Assembly: GCA_004352715.1 (NCBI GenBank)
Contig: SCFE01000078.1
Span: 510,034 to 574,033, forward strand
Reading direction: 5' to 3'
Source: Hofstenia miamia
Taxonomy: Eukaryota > Xenacoelomorpha > Acoela
Length of the DNA: 64,000 nt
Positions 35,566 to 50,109 of this stretch are shown here, piece by piece (positions within the stretch are counted from its first letter, which is position 1; every line of letters starts with the position of its first letter). The notes under the pieces were generated by a model, which was not told the origin of the DNA, did not search any database, and was given only the letters and a program-made list of their open reading frames with translations. A program made the position numbers and the translations under genes.

Positions 35566-38500
35566 GCATTCAGCTTATTTTAATAGCTGTATAAGTACAT
35601 TTAATTTAAATGAATACCTCACTTCTCGTTAATGTTGATTAAGAAAATCAACTTATATATTGAGAAGTGAATGAACTTTTTTTCCAACATGGTATAATAT
35701 AAGTTAAAGGGGTTATTATTACTAACCATCTTATTGTTATGGCTACATCTTTCTAAAGATGTTAATCAATTATTCCACTCATGCAAAGTAACACTCCCTT
35801 ACTGGAATGAATTTTTGCTTTGTCAAAATAGCCCTTCACATTAGATGCAAATAGAAATAAAGAGGATGGACTGGTGATAAATCAAGTTGCCAAAATTAGA
35901 TTCGGTAGTCACTAAGATCATAGATTTTTAAAGTCGTTTATATGATAAGCTGGCAGACTACCTGAGTCACATTGAATGAATTTCCACCTAGTGAATCAGT
36001 TGACTCAGAGTGCAATATAGCTCAGTGAAATTTATAGAGTGCGTGAGAAATACAATTCTATCAAGAGAAGACAAATCTAAAACGAATCCCATGAAACGAA
36101 AAGTAATGCTAATCATAACACTACCGGACTGTAAATCTCATGATAGAATAGCATTCCACAGGATTTCAATAAGCAATTTGAAATTGTTAAAGTCCCTTTA
36201 ATTCCTTAAACCAGGAACGCAACTTGATTGTTGTTGCACTGCAATGCCGAATATACAGGAATTTAAATTCACTATTTCTGAAAAGTTTTCATGGGAAGGG
36301 ACAAAATAGCGCAACTGATCATAAGTCTTAAAATTTCAAAAAATACATTAACAAGTCTAGTGCAGATGGTTTCTATACACAATGTGTAATTACATACTGT
36401 AATACATATTTCATAATTTATAGAAATGGGAAGGGGAGGGATATTTACATAATGTGCTGAAAGGCTTTACCGCGTGCGAATCAAATATTACATAGTTACT
36501 TTGATTCTTAAATATAACTACATTTCAAGTGTATTGTCATGTTTTCTTTGTTTAGATGATAGAAGGAAATACTTGTCAATTTATAATTATTATTCTCAAT
36601 TTTGCTTACTTCCAAATTTGTTTCCTAGAAATTTCAAGGGTTTCTCGAATACTTTAAAAAATTATATTAGAAGTAAGAGTCAAAACTTCGTCTGAAGTAA
36701 TTTTAAGCATAGAGTCATACATTTTGTCAAAGCAACCTAAAAACTTAAGTCATCTAACAATTAATATTTAAATATGGGAAATTTGTCAATCAACTACGTG
36801 ATTTTTAATATAGAAATGTTTATGAAGAGTGGAATTTCTTCAAATTTCAGCATTTGAATAGAAAAACTAACTTAACAAACACGTCAAGTTATTTAACTAA
36901 TCTCTCCAAAATATAAATTAGATTAATAAATGAAGATTCAAAAAAACCTTAACGATTACGCTTTGTAGGAAGTAAAAATTTAGTATAAACAAAGACCTAT
37001 ATTTACAGGTATTTCTAAATACTATAAGTTTTCTAAATAAACTTAGAATACACAAAGACAAAGTTCATAGCTAACCAAAATATTCAATATAATTTTTCTA
37101 CATTAGATGTTTTTGGCCATGCCTGAGGTATAGCTTTTACCCACAACCTAGTACTAAAAAAATTTAAAAAACCAAAATAAGATTTAGCATTACTGGAAAA
37201 ATACAAAGCGGTATCGAGAATTAATAGTAAATACCAGTTTGAATAACTTCATTATACAAAGCGGTACCTATACCAGTATAGCAACTAAAAACCATCAATG
37301 TTTTATAACAATTATGAGTTTAAAAATTTTTCCATCTTATTGACTTTGGCACTTTTGGTTCTTGCGTGAGGATATTGCATCAAGACTGATTTGCAAGAAG
37401 AATGGGAAAACCTTTGCTAACATGTTGCGAACATAAAAGAATACATGTTATAATAAATGCAATGAAAGTCAAATGAATTGTTAACATGAATAAATGATTT
37501 AGTGCAACACAATGATTGATTCTTTTACCTGAAACAACGCAGCACAGGCATTGAATTATTAAAGATTGAAGATTGAGTATTAATATTTAATCACCCACTC
37601 ACCATCACTCGAAATAACAAACTTTTAAAATTTAAAGCTAGCTAATGGAAACTACATAGTTATGTATAATTTAACTCATGGTTGGGAATCCAAAGAGAAA
37701 AATACAATGATCAACAAAATTACAAATAATGATTTTCAAAAAATCGTTCATCTTTTTGTTGCATTTTAAGGAGATGAAAAACCACCACCGCGCTCTATTT
37801 TTTATAATATTTCAATGAAATATTTCATGAATTTAAAGTTGCTTAATAAAAGAGATCCGCAAATCGAATAGATGATTTAAATCAAATTGTTAATTACTTT
37901 GATAAGGTTTTTCCTAGTGGTTTCTTGACTACAACTTATTCAACCGAATGTAATCATTGTTTCCAACAAAAAATTGGTTGAAGGAACCAATTTTGAAAAA
38001 AAACAAATTGTTTGTTAACAACTTTTAAAATTTATTTCTACAAGACTTTTTCCAAATCTATCGATTTGACAATGACTAGATAAAGGAATGGAGCTAGAAT
38101 ATAAATGGCCTTTTTAATCACTTCCACTCAAATACATACATGAATAATATTAAACCTTAAATTGTGAGAATAATTTAAATTTCAATGCCAATTCTGCAAA
38201 GTAGCAAGGTCTAGACGAATGAGTGATAGAAGATAAATATTATGATTTATTAAATAAATAGTCTTCTTTAATCATAAAGAAATCGGCGAAAGTCGAAGCT
38301 GTGGATATTTCCTTAAGATTGAATTTTAATAAATCTGTTACCAAATAACTGCAAAATTCTAACTGAATAGGTCTTCATTTTCTAAGAAAACAGGTTCATG
38401 TGTAGACATTTCAAAATCATTGTATGTAGTAACAACTCTTGTGTTTCCAATTACAATATTGCGCAGACACTGGTGATGAGCATTTAAGCACTTTATCGAT

Positions 38501-41500
38501 TTACATGAAAAATAATTTCAATTTCATTAAATAATATAAATTTACATCGAAATTGACACTTAGAATGAAATTAACAGAAAAACAAGGAAGTACACTTTAC
38601 CTAAGCCCAGGTAACCTTCTTAACAGGCCACAACTGATTACTTGAATCTGTACAAAGACAAATAGAAATAAATTCAATATCAAGCAAAAGTTTAAAAAAA
38701 CAAATTTCAACTAAAGCAAAATAAAACAAACATCAATTCAGGATGAGGACGAAATTTAACCCGACATATGTTGTAGAAAGGTCACCCGACCCAAATCAAA
38801 TCTTGGTAATAGAATTTCATGACATGAAATTCAATTTATATGAAAAACGCCAATGAATTTATTAATCAAGTGAAAGGAAAATTGTTTTTGTCCATGGTCA
38901 TCCACGGCTGTGGGTAATCACTAATTGGAACATGAGCCATTTGCAATCCCGATATATATTTAAGTACAGAAAATTCAAAATCCTTAGGCGGAAACTTTAA
39001 AAAGCATAATTCTAGACGATTACAGTTTCGATGTCTTTATTACATGCCACTCAAATGTGAGCCAACCACAAAAACTCATAAAACTAACAAGACTGCGGTG
39101 AGTAATCGATTTTTCGGGTATCTTGTGGAAAACCGGTAAATTTTCTGAATATTGAAGCAGCAGTATTGAATGGCAATTAGTTTTCAAATTCATTGTTATA
39201 GATGATTAAGTGGTTTCCAATTTGACAGTGAGTTATACTCGGAAATCCATCCTGCTATCACGGTTCTATTAATTTAATCATTTTCTAAGTCGTTTCCTCA
39301 AATACTTTTGAAAGAGAGAAATTGGATAAGTATAGACAGGTTAATCTGTTTTATATTACCTACTATACTACACAATTTACTGGCTCGAAATTAGGTATTC
39401 AATGTAGTGGGCCCACCTAAATCCAGGAGGCGCAAAAATTGAAATAGCATGCTTATGAAAAATATACTAATCACAATATTTTCCAAGAGGAATTAAATTA
39501 GGTTCGGCCCAAACTTCGCAACTGCATTAATGGAGATTAAGCCCTTTATATGCTCCTTCAAATAAATAAAACTAGCTGTTCGTAAATTGCCTTAAACTTT
39601 ATCTACATACTGTAAAATTAGTATCAATGGTTTATGCATAAATTACTTAAGATATTACTAGGAATTGCAATTGACTTGAACCGAATTTACTCCAATCAGT
39701 AAAGGGATAATGGGTATCATCCGATTGGCCGCAAATAGAATTTCCATGAGATTTTCTATATTAATTGCATAGTTATATACGCAATGTGCTATAAATTTAA
39801 TAAAATTCGTTAGTATTAATTGTGTGGATTTTTGTTAAATTTCAGATTTACTTATATTACATGTATAATTGACGTCGGGCTGAAGTTATCATTGAAGAAT
39901 AATAAACCGGGCTTGTTACTCCGAGCTTAACCCAATCAAATGATATATATATATATATATGGATTACACACAAAGAGCAAAAATGACAGTAATTGTGTGC
40001 TTCTAAGTTATACATACTTCGAATGAGAATAATAGAATACTGAATTCTAAACCCCTGAACAATTCACTAAATCGATAACTATTTATTTACGCCCAAAGTG
40101 TCTTATTAGGCCATGGGTATGAGCGTCACAGTGGATTGTTTTTTGAATAATAAAAAATACAGTATTTTACACAAAACAATAAAATATTTAGTTCCATCAC
40201 AAATTGAATTTCTCTCGAAAAGCATTTCCGCAATCATAATTTCAAAATCCATTAGTTTTTTTCAAAATAATTTCTGTTTCAAAATACTTTAAAAATTACG
40301 AATTTTAATGAATTGGTGAAGGAAGTAGCATTGAGAGAATGAGACTCGACACGTGAGAAATAATTTTTGACAGAACAAGTACAACTCTTAACGTGGTGGA
40401 GTGGATGAAAGCAGTAGATTACAAGGTTCTACAACGCTGTGATTGTCTAGCAAGAAGTGCATCTTCTTTTTAATGCATAAACTAATTCCCTTACATCCTA
40501 AAGTATCACAACATCCTCGTGTACAATGGTGATTAGAAGTGATAAACCTCTCCTATTCACTCGAAGCACAAATTTCTCATGCATGGATACGTCATCATAA
40601 AGGACGTTGATGGTATCTAGATAATATCTGAGATAATATTCAAAGTGTTTTACAGTCAACACTAATGCAGGTAGCTTAATTACATAACTAAAGATGATAA
40701 TGCAATTTCAATAGATTTCCCACCAAAACAAAATTATATCTATTATATATTCGCATATTAAAATCTCCTTTTTGGTGTTTTAGAGATTGCTTTATATTGG
40801 AATTTTTTTAAAAAATTGAAAGTAAAAAATATGCAATTTACATATAATTAAAAAATGTGTATATACTGTGAAAATCCAACTCTTCCATTTCTATAAGTAA
40901 CAATTTACAAATTTACTTGTAGATATAAGTTTGCCATACGAAATAGACAACATAAAAATTAAATCAATGGCTACTCAAGTTTTAGGAAGAAGTTAAAATA
41001 TTAAAATTATTTAAACTCAAGGTATGTGAAAAGAACAAAGGATGAAATGGCAGCGGAGAAGAAAGATTCTCTTGTGCAGTGACTGTTGCAAAAACAGAAG
41101 TGAAGTGTTTCGAACAATACAGGCTGCGTCATTATTAAAATTATTCACTGGCGTTTAATTAAGTAAGAGTTCGTTGTTTACGAAAATGTTTAACAATATG
41201 CTTATTTGTTGAAAAACAAAGCGAAAAATGTAATCTACACACAAAGTAAAACCGATCATAAACAATAACTTTTCCTTTAGCTGAAAAGTCTTCAGCCATA
41301 AGGTTTGGTATTTACGAAAAACTAAAGAAAATCTCCAGGCCACACTATTGAATTTTCAAATGATGAGAATAAGCTTCTATAATAAGAAAATAATCAGTAA
41401 AACAACATGTGTCCAAAAAATATGTGATAAAGTAATAATGAGTTGATGCTAAACAATCATATTAAATATAGTCAAGAATATTAAGTAAAATCACTAAGAG

Positions 41501-42797
41501 TTAAACTATATGAAATGAAACCAATTCTTGCATTTGACATTCCGGCGGTTGGGATAATTTAATTGTGTTTGCATATTTATTCGAATGTCATGGTTGAGAT
41601 TTTAGCTAGTTTCAGTTTTGAAAATTGATATATTTAAAAATATTTATAGTCAGTGAAATGAAGATTTGTAACTGAGGTAAACACGACTTAATAGCATTTT
41701 CCGATTCGGAAGGTATGGTTTTATGTCTATTGGTAAAATATTTTGATAGTATAGAATGAGTTGTTTCGGAGATATTAGCCAATTTAAGTGGCAAGGTTGA
41801 AGTATGATTCAACCGACATGGATTGAAAACACAATATTAATATAACTATTAAAAGAAGTTTTAACTGAAAACACACTTCAATTTTTTCTTAGTGGGGAAA
41901 ATAATTAAAAAGACATTTGCAATCACAGGTGAGGAAAGAAACATCAAGGGAATCTCTTAACCCGATTTCATCCAACACAAAAAATATTGCACTCGAAGAA
42001 GCCGAAAGAAAGCGGCACTAGAGAAGAAGTTTAAACAAACAGTGACACAGAATTCTTAGCTTAGCTTTACGTTCATCTCCACAAGTGGAAATTCTTTTAG
42101 AATTGGAAGGAAGTTATTTGTGTTTGCTTTGAGATGTTTAAAAATGGAGAGAAGAAATGAGAGTGAGTTTGGAGAGAATGTCTATTATGTGAGGCTGCAC
42201 CTACGCCTTTGTCGTGAATACCAGCGGGAATCATGTGCAATAACCCCACTGTTTCTCAACTACTTTCACAATGGATCATTTTGGGAATTCGCATTTATGT
42301 GATTGTTAAGCCCATCTAAATGTCATATCAAAATATTATTTATAAATTTTATATTTTAAAAAATATTTGGTTTACATCTCAAAATTGAAGATATACAGTG
42401 GTAGAGAAGTAATCTCCAAACAGTTTTAAAACAAAATAAAGCATCAATCAAATGCACTTTTCATAAACGTTATGAAATGCAAAGATTCTTAAATTTTTGT
42501 CCCCAATTCAAGTTAAATAACACTTCAGAGCGAAATCGCTTTTAGGAAAATTAGTAGTGCGAGTGTATATAAGTTGAAAACTGATAGCAAATTTAAATGG
42601 TTTCTTGAAAGTAATCTAGTTCTTAGTTTTGTCAGATTTTTTACATGTCATTTAATCCTCTGACAAAGAATGTTTTCAGCATATCATTTCTGTTAAGTTT
42701 TCCAAAATTCGTGACTCAAGATGCAAATAAAAATTTGCCTGAAAAGCAGCATCTGAAAAAACATGTTTCTTTGATTTAGATGTCCTTTTTCAATAAA
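35566..42797. other. Intron of ari-1: non-coding AT-rich DNA
   Basis: No gene is recognised in this long stretch. GC-richer words such as ACCCGACCCAAAT (38787), GTTCGGCCCAAACTTCGC (39503) and ACCGGGCTTG (39905) may be scattered debris of the same repeat type as the element at 29525. A (AT)n run lies at 39943-39960. Confidence 0.4.
39943..39960. repeat. Short (AT)n run
   Basis: This is a pure AT dinucleotide run of 18 bp. Confidence 0.9.
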
Positions 42798-42915
42798 AAC
42801 CCTGAGCATAAAATTTTCTAGAGGGAACACATTATTGACGACGTGAAGGCTTTAATTAAGAAAGTTTTTTGAAATCCTAAGCGTAAGATTTTCTAGAGAA
42901 GCTAACTTATTGACA
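42798..42915. repeat. Imperfect direct repeat, two units of about 43 bp
   Basis: The segments at 42798-42840 and 42873-42915 share TAA-ATTTTCTAGAG and end in TTATTGAC, about 80% identical by eye, with starts 75 bp apart. This is probably a small local duplication. It has no coding content. Confidence 0.5.
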
Positions 42916-43243
42916 GTTTGGGGCAGGCCTAAATTCGGGACAGCAGCTCGCCAAACGGCCCGCATAGGTCCACCCCGAATTTTGCCATCAAATGAAATTT
43001 CATGGTGAATGCAACACTCAATTACTACACTAAATTGCAAGAGTTCTATAAGTATGCATTTTATGTAGTTAACAACCAACATTGTCATCTCCGTATGGGC
43101 TCCCAAAGCAACATGTAAATTTGCAGTTTTCATCTCATCACGACGCCTGGCTCCAATATGTTTTGGTCCGCACGGCCCATGGGCCAATCGCACAAGCAGC
43201 AACCTTTATATCGCCAGTTCGGATTGCTCCCCGTCTAACTCTG
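42914..43243. mobile_element. Possible hAT-like element (about 330 bp)
   Basis: The right end, reverse-complemented, reads CAGAGTTAGACGGGGAGC, close in style to the CAGAGTTGG and CAGAGTTGC ends at 17535 and 62740. The left end, CAGTTTGGGGCAGGCC, is a weaker partner. Both subterminal parts are GC-rich with GGCC and GGTCC/GGACC words. Flanking octamers do not form a clear duplication. The minus-strand open frame over it (42852-43202) has no transposase motif and is probably incidental. Confidence 0.4.
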
Positions 43244-44904
43244 TATTAGCGACATGGGCTTTAATTATGCATTTTAAATAAAAAGGATCCTAGCAATATT
43301 AAAAATTTGGAATAAAATATTACAAAATAACTTTTGTTGAATTATAATTTGCTTTTCTATCTACAACTATATTAAAAATGATGTTAAGACAATTTCCTAT
43401 GAAGTTTTTTTCTAAGCACAAGATTACTGCACTACAGTAAAATAGAATCCGTGTTGCACGCACTAAACAAAAAATGAATACTTCAAAAGGAAGAAGATAA
43501 TTAGGTGCAACTCAATTCCTCTAAGAGCACTACATACCTACACTGCACGCAACAAATAATCAAACACAAATATAATTTTAGAACATATACTAGTTAGTTG
43601 CCAAATATTTACTAAATGTTAATATAAATGTTGCATTCCTTCTGTCACTAGATTTTCAGTGTGGTAAACAAGGTTGTTTTCCAACAAAAGAAATAATTGT
43701 AATTTCATAGAAATGCTCTATGAGTAATTTCTCTAAGTCAAACAAATTTCTATGTTCAGAGACAGGTTTTACTGTACACATTGCATTGACCTAATGAATG
43801 TTACACGGAACTAAAATAATTTTACATGTATAGTTTAGATTGAAGTGGCTCTCTCCCCTACCTAAATATCACATCCAATTCCATTTTTTGAAAACCCCAC
43901 TATTAGTTATCACCTTTACTTTACACATCCAAATGTGTTCATAAAGTGAATGAAATTAGAAAAAATCGAAAAAGAAAAATGAACGTAGGAAAATTAATGA
44001 TAATTAAATGTGAATTTTTTTAAAGAAAACCGTTATCTAAATGGTTGTGAACCCTTTGAAAATCTAGGACAATACTCTGTCACTAATGAATGACATAAAA
44101 ACAATGGTCTTATGGACTAAACAATGAAGTTTCTGTCAAGCATTGTAGGATAAAATGGTAATATATATATTGTTTATAGCTTTATTGTGAGCATGAGAAA
44201 TTTAAACACGTTCAATGCTAACGCTTTATTGAGTTTCTGCCAGTTGATTGATTGAAGAATAGCGCACAGAAGACGTTGACATATTGACAAACATTATGCA
44301 GATAAAAACACAATTAAAGGTAAAAATAAGTCATCAAATATTAACGTCGAAAATCATTCTGCTTAATCTCGGTTGACGCTCCGTCTCAATTGAACAGTGG
44401 AAATACACAAAAGTTATAATAACAATTGAGCAAATCACTGAATTGTAGGTGAGAATTAAGACATTCTTTTGCCTTTCTATTCAAAAAATGATGATAGAAG
44501 AAACACTGCCTTTTGATGCTTTGTTCACCAATATTCTTATAGCATTCTTAATTACAAAAAATCCGGTGAACATGATTGCAAGCGACAAATATCATATATA
44601 CTACGGCACCGAAGATGCCAATATTAAGTTAAACCGAAAATAATTGTCAGAAGGATATATGTAACAATTTAATTAAGAACAACACGAAGAAAGCTTTCTG
44701 TACAAACTGTTAATGTAAGGAAGTGTGAATGAACAAAAGTGCGTAAAGAAAACTTACTTATCAACTATCTATACAATTGAAAACAATCTAGATTAGCAAC
44801 TCGAGTTCTCAACAAAATTTAGTTCCAGTGAAAACTCGCCATATGAAAGCACGCTTAATTTAAAACATTTAAAAGCATTTACTAACAAATAGAGTTACGA
44901 CTGA

Positions 44905-44944
<40 letters not shown>

Positions 44945-46672
44945 ATAAATTACCAAATTAGCAATGACAGCGTCCAAGAGGTAATTTGCAATTTGCAAAA
45001 CAGCGGTAATGCCCGTAGAATCAAAATTTTCAAGCAATCCAACTATAATAAAAATGGGAGGGGTTATCGCCTGAATAAAAATCCTAGCGAAACAGCCTTA
45101 TTAAGCAGGTCTGGAACAACAACAACATCACCAAGGTTGTTATGCTGATCTACTGCACTTCATAGCAAATCGAGTTGAGATTGCTTCCTGAAGAAAAACA
45201 ACGAATTAATAATTATTCTTTGGATTCTAAACTATGATATATGATACAATAACTCAGTTTATATATTTATTTAAAATGTGCTTAAATTTGTTATTTTCGC
45301 AGGCGCAGTATGTGATGAAGGGTAATAAATTTGATATCAAATAATCTTCTAAAACATTAAAGATAGTATTAGTTTCTGGTTGAAAAAGTATTATCGGCAA
45401 ACGTTACACAACTTAACTTCGAATTCGAAACACTGAAGAACAACAGCGAGAACCAAAAACTGTCAAGCGCCTTTCTAATTAAATGAGTAATGCATTTTTG
45501 AATTGATTTTTCGTATTAGAAGAACTGTAGTAATTTTACATATTTAAAAGTAATTAAAATCTTAAGCGAAAAGTGCAAAAAATTAATGCTAACAGCACTT
45601 CAATCCAATTAATTAGTGTTAAGTGGTGAATCAACCTAAAAAATATTAAGATTTTAGCAAAAAACTACTTGTATATTAAAAGCTTAGAACAGAGAGAATA
45701 TCGCAAGAAAAACATACTATTTTCTGCAAATTTCTCTCACATCTGTATCAAAATAATGCGATTTGACCCTAAACGCAGAGAAAAAGTACAATTCTTTTCC
45801 AAGACTATCAAGGAAAAATACCTCAATAATTATCACAAATTTAAGGGATTAATAAGAGATTTCAAACATTACAAGGGCTATTGAATATAGGACAACAAAT
45901 CGCACAGAAATCGGATTTCAGAAGAAGTGAATAGTTGAATTACGATTTCAATGATTCTGTTAATCATACCCGTGTATATTAGCATGGTATGTATTAAATT
46001 TAGAAAATATATTCATAAGCAACTCATGGTGTTTATAGCAGCCTTTAGTATACAAAAATCGTCGATGTCGACTAAAGCCAAAAATGAGGCTATTTTTTCT
46101 GAATTTCTGTTAAAAAGAGTGGAATATGGTACCGTTTCATAATATTCTTAAAATCATATTGTACACGTTATAAATATGACAATTTCCTAAATTCATCCTT
46201 ACAGTAGACTTCATGAAATCTAAAAATATGTTGTAAAAAATATCAGTATCTTCTTTGCACGATGCGCACGTAATACGTAAGAATGTAACATTAAAATTAT
46301 TAAAATTTAAACAAAAAACTAAATAGATGAAATAGAATAATGTAAAGACTTGAAATTATTCAACAATAGTTTTAGAAACTAATGACTTAGATGAAAATAT
46401 GTTCCAAAAATTCGGCACTTCCTCACTTGTGCGAAAATGAAGGGATAAACTCAATTACTTGACTGTTGTAAATCAACGTCTTTGAATAAAAATGTCAATA
46501 TTTCAATAAGAAAAAGCAGGTTGTGACGGATGGAGTTCAATTAATATTTGACAGTTACGTTTTGGGGTAGACATGCGACGAATTAAAAAGAGGCTGGATT
46601 TCTCTTTTATTGAAATAACCGATATCACAAATCACGGAAAATATTGCAATAAAAATTGTATAAATAAAATAC
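43244..46672. other. Intron of ari-1: non-coding
   Basis: No gene is recognised. Open frames at 44449-44643, 45669-45884 and 45951-46142 match nothing known to me. A (AT)n array lies at 44908-44941. Confidence 0.4.
44908..44941. repeat. (AT)n microsatellite
   Basis: This is a pure AT dinucleotide array. Confidence 0.95.
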
Positions 46673-47048
46673 NATTCGAATCATCATAACAAAATCCTGA
46701 TTAAATTCGTTGAGAGTTTAATATCGTTCACTTCATCTCTTGGATAGCTAAAAAATATGTATTTTTCAACAACTAAAATCATTTCTCTTTTAACTATATT
46801 CGATAAAAGTAGTAAAAATACCGCTTTGAACGAATACAAAACGCAACGCAATTCAATAATCAACGTTTATAATTTTGAACATTTTGGCGCTGTTTATCGT
46901 AATTCCGAGGCGGTTGGAGTAAGCAAACAACGATTTTTACATTGGAAATACCTAACGCACTTAAAAATTTAGAATAATTAAATGTTTTCATAGTACAATA
47001 TAAAATGTTTACCAACCCCANATATATATATATATAATATATATATAA
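46673..47048. other. Misplaced 347-bp contig between two single Ns
   Basis: The segment 46674-47020 has a single N on each side (46673 and 47021) and repeats 47498-47843 almost exactly. I see one substitution (GAATAC versus GAATCC) and one missing T. After the second N comes a short (TA)n run. This is best read as an alternative-allele or overlapping contig inserted by scaffolding, not a genomic duplication. Confidence 0.8.
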
Positions 47049-47497
47049 ATCATTTAAGAAAATATTGAAACAAAATTTATTAAGAAAGGAATTCATATAT
47101 GGAACATCTAGACAATTTAATGGATGGCGAAATTGTATTGATTTTTTTAATATGTAATGTGTTATTTTTCCTTTTTATGTATTTTATTTTGTATGAATAT
47201 TGAGATAGGATGACGTGCATAATCTCATAACTATGTTCTGAAAGTTGCTAATCTTCATTAGGAGAGCTTACTCGTCCCTAGCATACAAAACAGAAATAAA
47301 GCATTGCCAATTAGTTGTAAAGTAGAAAATCCACGTCATCAAATTTCCAAAGAAAAATTTCATTATTGTAAGGAAATTTAGAATTGATTATTAGATCTGA
47401 AACATGGTAAAAATGGCAGTCATAGGGTTGTTTGATTCATTGCTGCTAAACTTAGACGCTGATTAGAAAGCATATGCGTGAAAGCAAATTTATTTGA

Positions 47498-47843
47498 ATT
47501 CGAATCATCATAACAAAATCCTGATTAAATTCGTTGAGAGTTTAATATCGTTCACTTCATCTCTTGGATAGCTAAAAAATATGTATTTTTCAACAACTAA
47601 AATCATTTCTCTTTTAACTATATTCGATAAAAGTAGTAAAAATACCGCTTTGAACGAATCCAAAACGCAACGCAATTCAATAATCAACGTTTATAATTTG
47701 AACATTTTGGCGCTGTTTATCGTAATTCCGAGGCGGTTGGAGTAAGCAAACAACGATTTTTACATTGGAAATACCTAACGCACTTAAAAATTTAGAATAA
47801 TTAAATGTTTTCATAGTACAATATAAAATGTTTACCAACCCCA
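47498..47843. repeat. Second copy of the 347-bp segment
   Basis: This copy lies in continuous sequence without Ns and is probably the true locus. It is 346 bp, non-coding in any recognisable sense, and unique in the window apart from the copy at 46674. Confidence 0.8.
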
Positions 47844-49790
47844 ACTGGACTTATCCGTTTTAGCATGTATAAAATGGCCAAAAGAAGAGTCGCAGTTTGA
47901 ATTTACAATTTCAGAAAGGAATGTCCGAGCGAGAACTAGAGCAGTAGCAGGCTATTTTTAGTTATCCTCGTGAATGAATAAAATTTCAACTTTTTATGAT
48001 TAAAAAAGTTGAACAAATTAGGAGCAATTTTCAGTTATTAAAATATTATATTTAACTAAAAACCCCTTCATCCTGTGATGCTTTCGGGTATTAAACATAT
48101 ATCTTTTTTAGTTCATAAGCAACCATAGTTGATCCTAAAACATCTGTAGGTTTTAAAGCGAATATGAACACTTTCTTTTTGAATTGTTGTGGATCCACAA
48201 TTGACAAGTCTAAAAACCAAAAAATATAGAATTGTTGAAGCCTCACAAAATGACAAATTTAGCTTCAATTGCCACAGGAAATAATGTATCAGTAGAAATA
48301 GTCGAAACTTATTTTAAATTGCCAAGTTGGAGTTAAAAAAATCCCTCTGATTAGCAAAAGTGTATAGTAGTTAAAAATATTGTTGTGATTGTGGAATAAT
48401 GAACTATGGAGGCTTTACAGAATGCTGAAAACCACTAAAATATCTGGCAACAACTCGCAGAGTAGTGGCTGTAGAAAATGATATGTCTAAGTTTCTAGAA
48501 CAGCAAGATGCCTGTATAGCACGAAGGAATCTGCTAAAGCCCAATATGTGTAAATTTATTGCAAAAATCGGATTTAAAACCAGAGTCCTTGTATGGAACT
48601 TTTTAGCGATTAAAAACTCCTATGAAAATTAAATAAAAATATATTTATTAGTTGTTTTAGTACATTGTCAAATCTAATATCAATTTTCCATACATTTTAT
48701 AATTTCTGAAGATGAGTAAATTATAGTCGAAAATGTCAAGCGATGTGTTCTTATCCAATACATATATACAATAGTTGAAATAATAAATACAGCAAATTTC
48801 ATGTGAATATGAATTAATAGAATAAAAATAAAATTTTCTAAAAATAATTGAAAACTCCTAGTCGATATAAATTGTATAGGAGTTTTTAAACCATACTCTG
48901 TATTATTTCATGAATTGATATTGTTGCGAAAGAGGATATATTTAAAGCGTAGTATCTTTAGCCAAGTAAGTCCCTAGAATCCTAGATGCTAGATCAAAAA
49001 AATGCAAAGCAAGGTGAAAAGCTGAAGTATGAAAGGTGAAGCGTTATGGGCGTATACAAACTATACGAACTGCCTTCATGGCATAGAATATAAATTGACG
49101 TAAGAAATTAGACTAATGCGCACCTTTTAAAAAAGAAATTAGACGCAACAGGCATCGCTTGAAAATTTCAATTCCTCACAAGGCCTTTGATAAAGGGGCA
49201 CTTGCATCAAAATAATAAGCAGAAAATGATTTTTGAAACTTGATTTAAAACGTATAATAAAATACGTCATCAAATATTTGCAAACAAATGTGAAGGTCGA
49301 AATTTTAATTTATGTAATGGCACCTCGATGGTGAGAGGAGCTGATTCAGATGGCATTGTATGAGAAACAATAACAACAAAACACTCTGTTCAGTTATCTC
49401 CTGATTTGAGAGCAAAGACATTGTAATAAAAACAAAGATTCCCCGTCAATGCATAAAAGATTGAACTGTAAACATTTCAAATGAAAAGCAGTCTTTATTC
49501 TATCACCAGTTTAATATAACGCTCACTCTGCCGGTTGCGCAAAATTAAAAGTATACTCAATAAAAACATCAGAATAGCGATACAACTCTTATCACTGGAC
49601 ACGGATGAGCTATCACACAGAAAAATCTCTTTCAAGTACTCAACACTTTAACAATGAATTTTCAATTTCAGAGACTGGACACAAAAACATTTTTACAATT
49701 TTATCTAGTTGAAAATTTTTTGTAAAATTACTGAAAATCAAATGTACAACACAAATTTGAAAGCAAATTTAGCTTATAATGATTACATGG
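47844..49790. other. Intron of ari-1: non-coding
   Basis: I see no gene or clear repeat. Confidence 0.4.
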
Positions 49791-50109
49791 CAGAGGCACG
49801 TGAAGGACTTTTAAAACTGGAGGAGGGAGGGCTGACACACATTTTTACAGAACAAAAGTAGTAAACAAAAAGCTTTTAGCAGACGAAAAAACCAAGGTAG
49901 AAAATTGAAACAAAAGTAAATTTACACAAAATACAATCGTCTGTTTTTAGCAGCAAATCGATTGATGACATCTTGAATGTCAATTCTAAAAACGTTATGT
50001 ATGTAGATAAGAACAAGACATTTTCCATTTTTGAGGAAAAGAACAATTTCAATTAAGTGTTAACAGCTCATTTCAGGGGGGGGGAGGTCGCCTTCTAAAC
50101 GCGCCACTG
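49791..50109. mobile_element. hAT-like MITE (319 bp)
   Basis: The left end reads CAGAGGCACG and the right end, reverse-complemented, reads CAGTGGCGCG. The flanks are TTACATGG (49783-49790) and CTACATGG (50110-50117), identical at 7 of 8 positions, so an 8-bp hAT-type target duplication is likely. Subterminal G runs (GGAGGAGGGAGGG on the left, GGGGGGGGGAGG on the right) are also seen in the element at 18781. No transposase is encoded. Confidence 0.7.

Noticed and set aside
42852-43202. 116-codon minus-strand open frame
   Set aside because: It overlaps a probable transposon insert and contains no recognisable domain.
46757-46972. Frame ending in a helix-turn-helix-like stretch (GVSKQRFLHW)
   Set aside because: It lies in the misplaced contig, and the same frame is broken by the 1-bp indel in the other copy.
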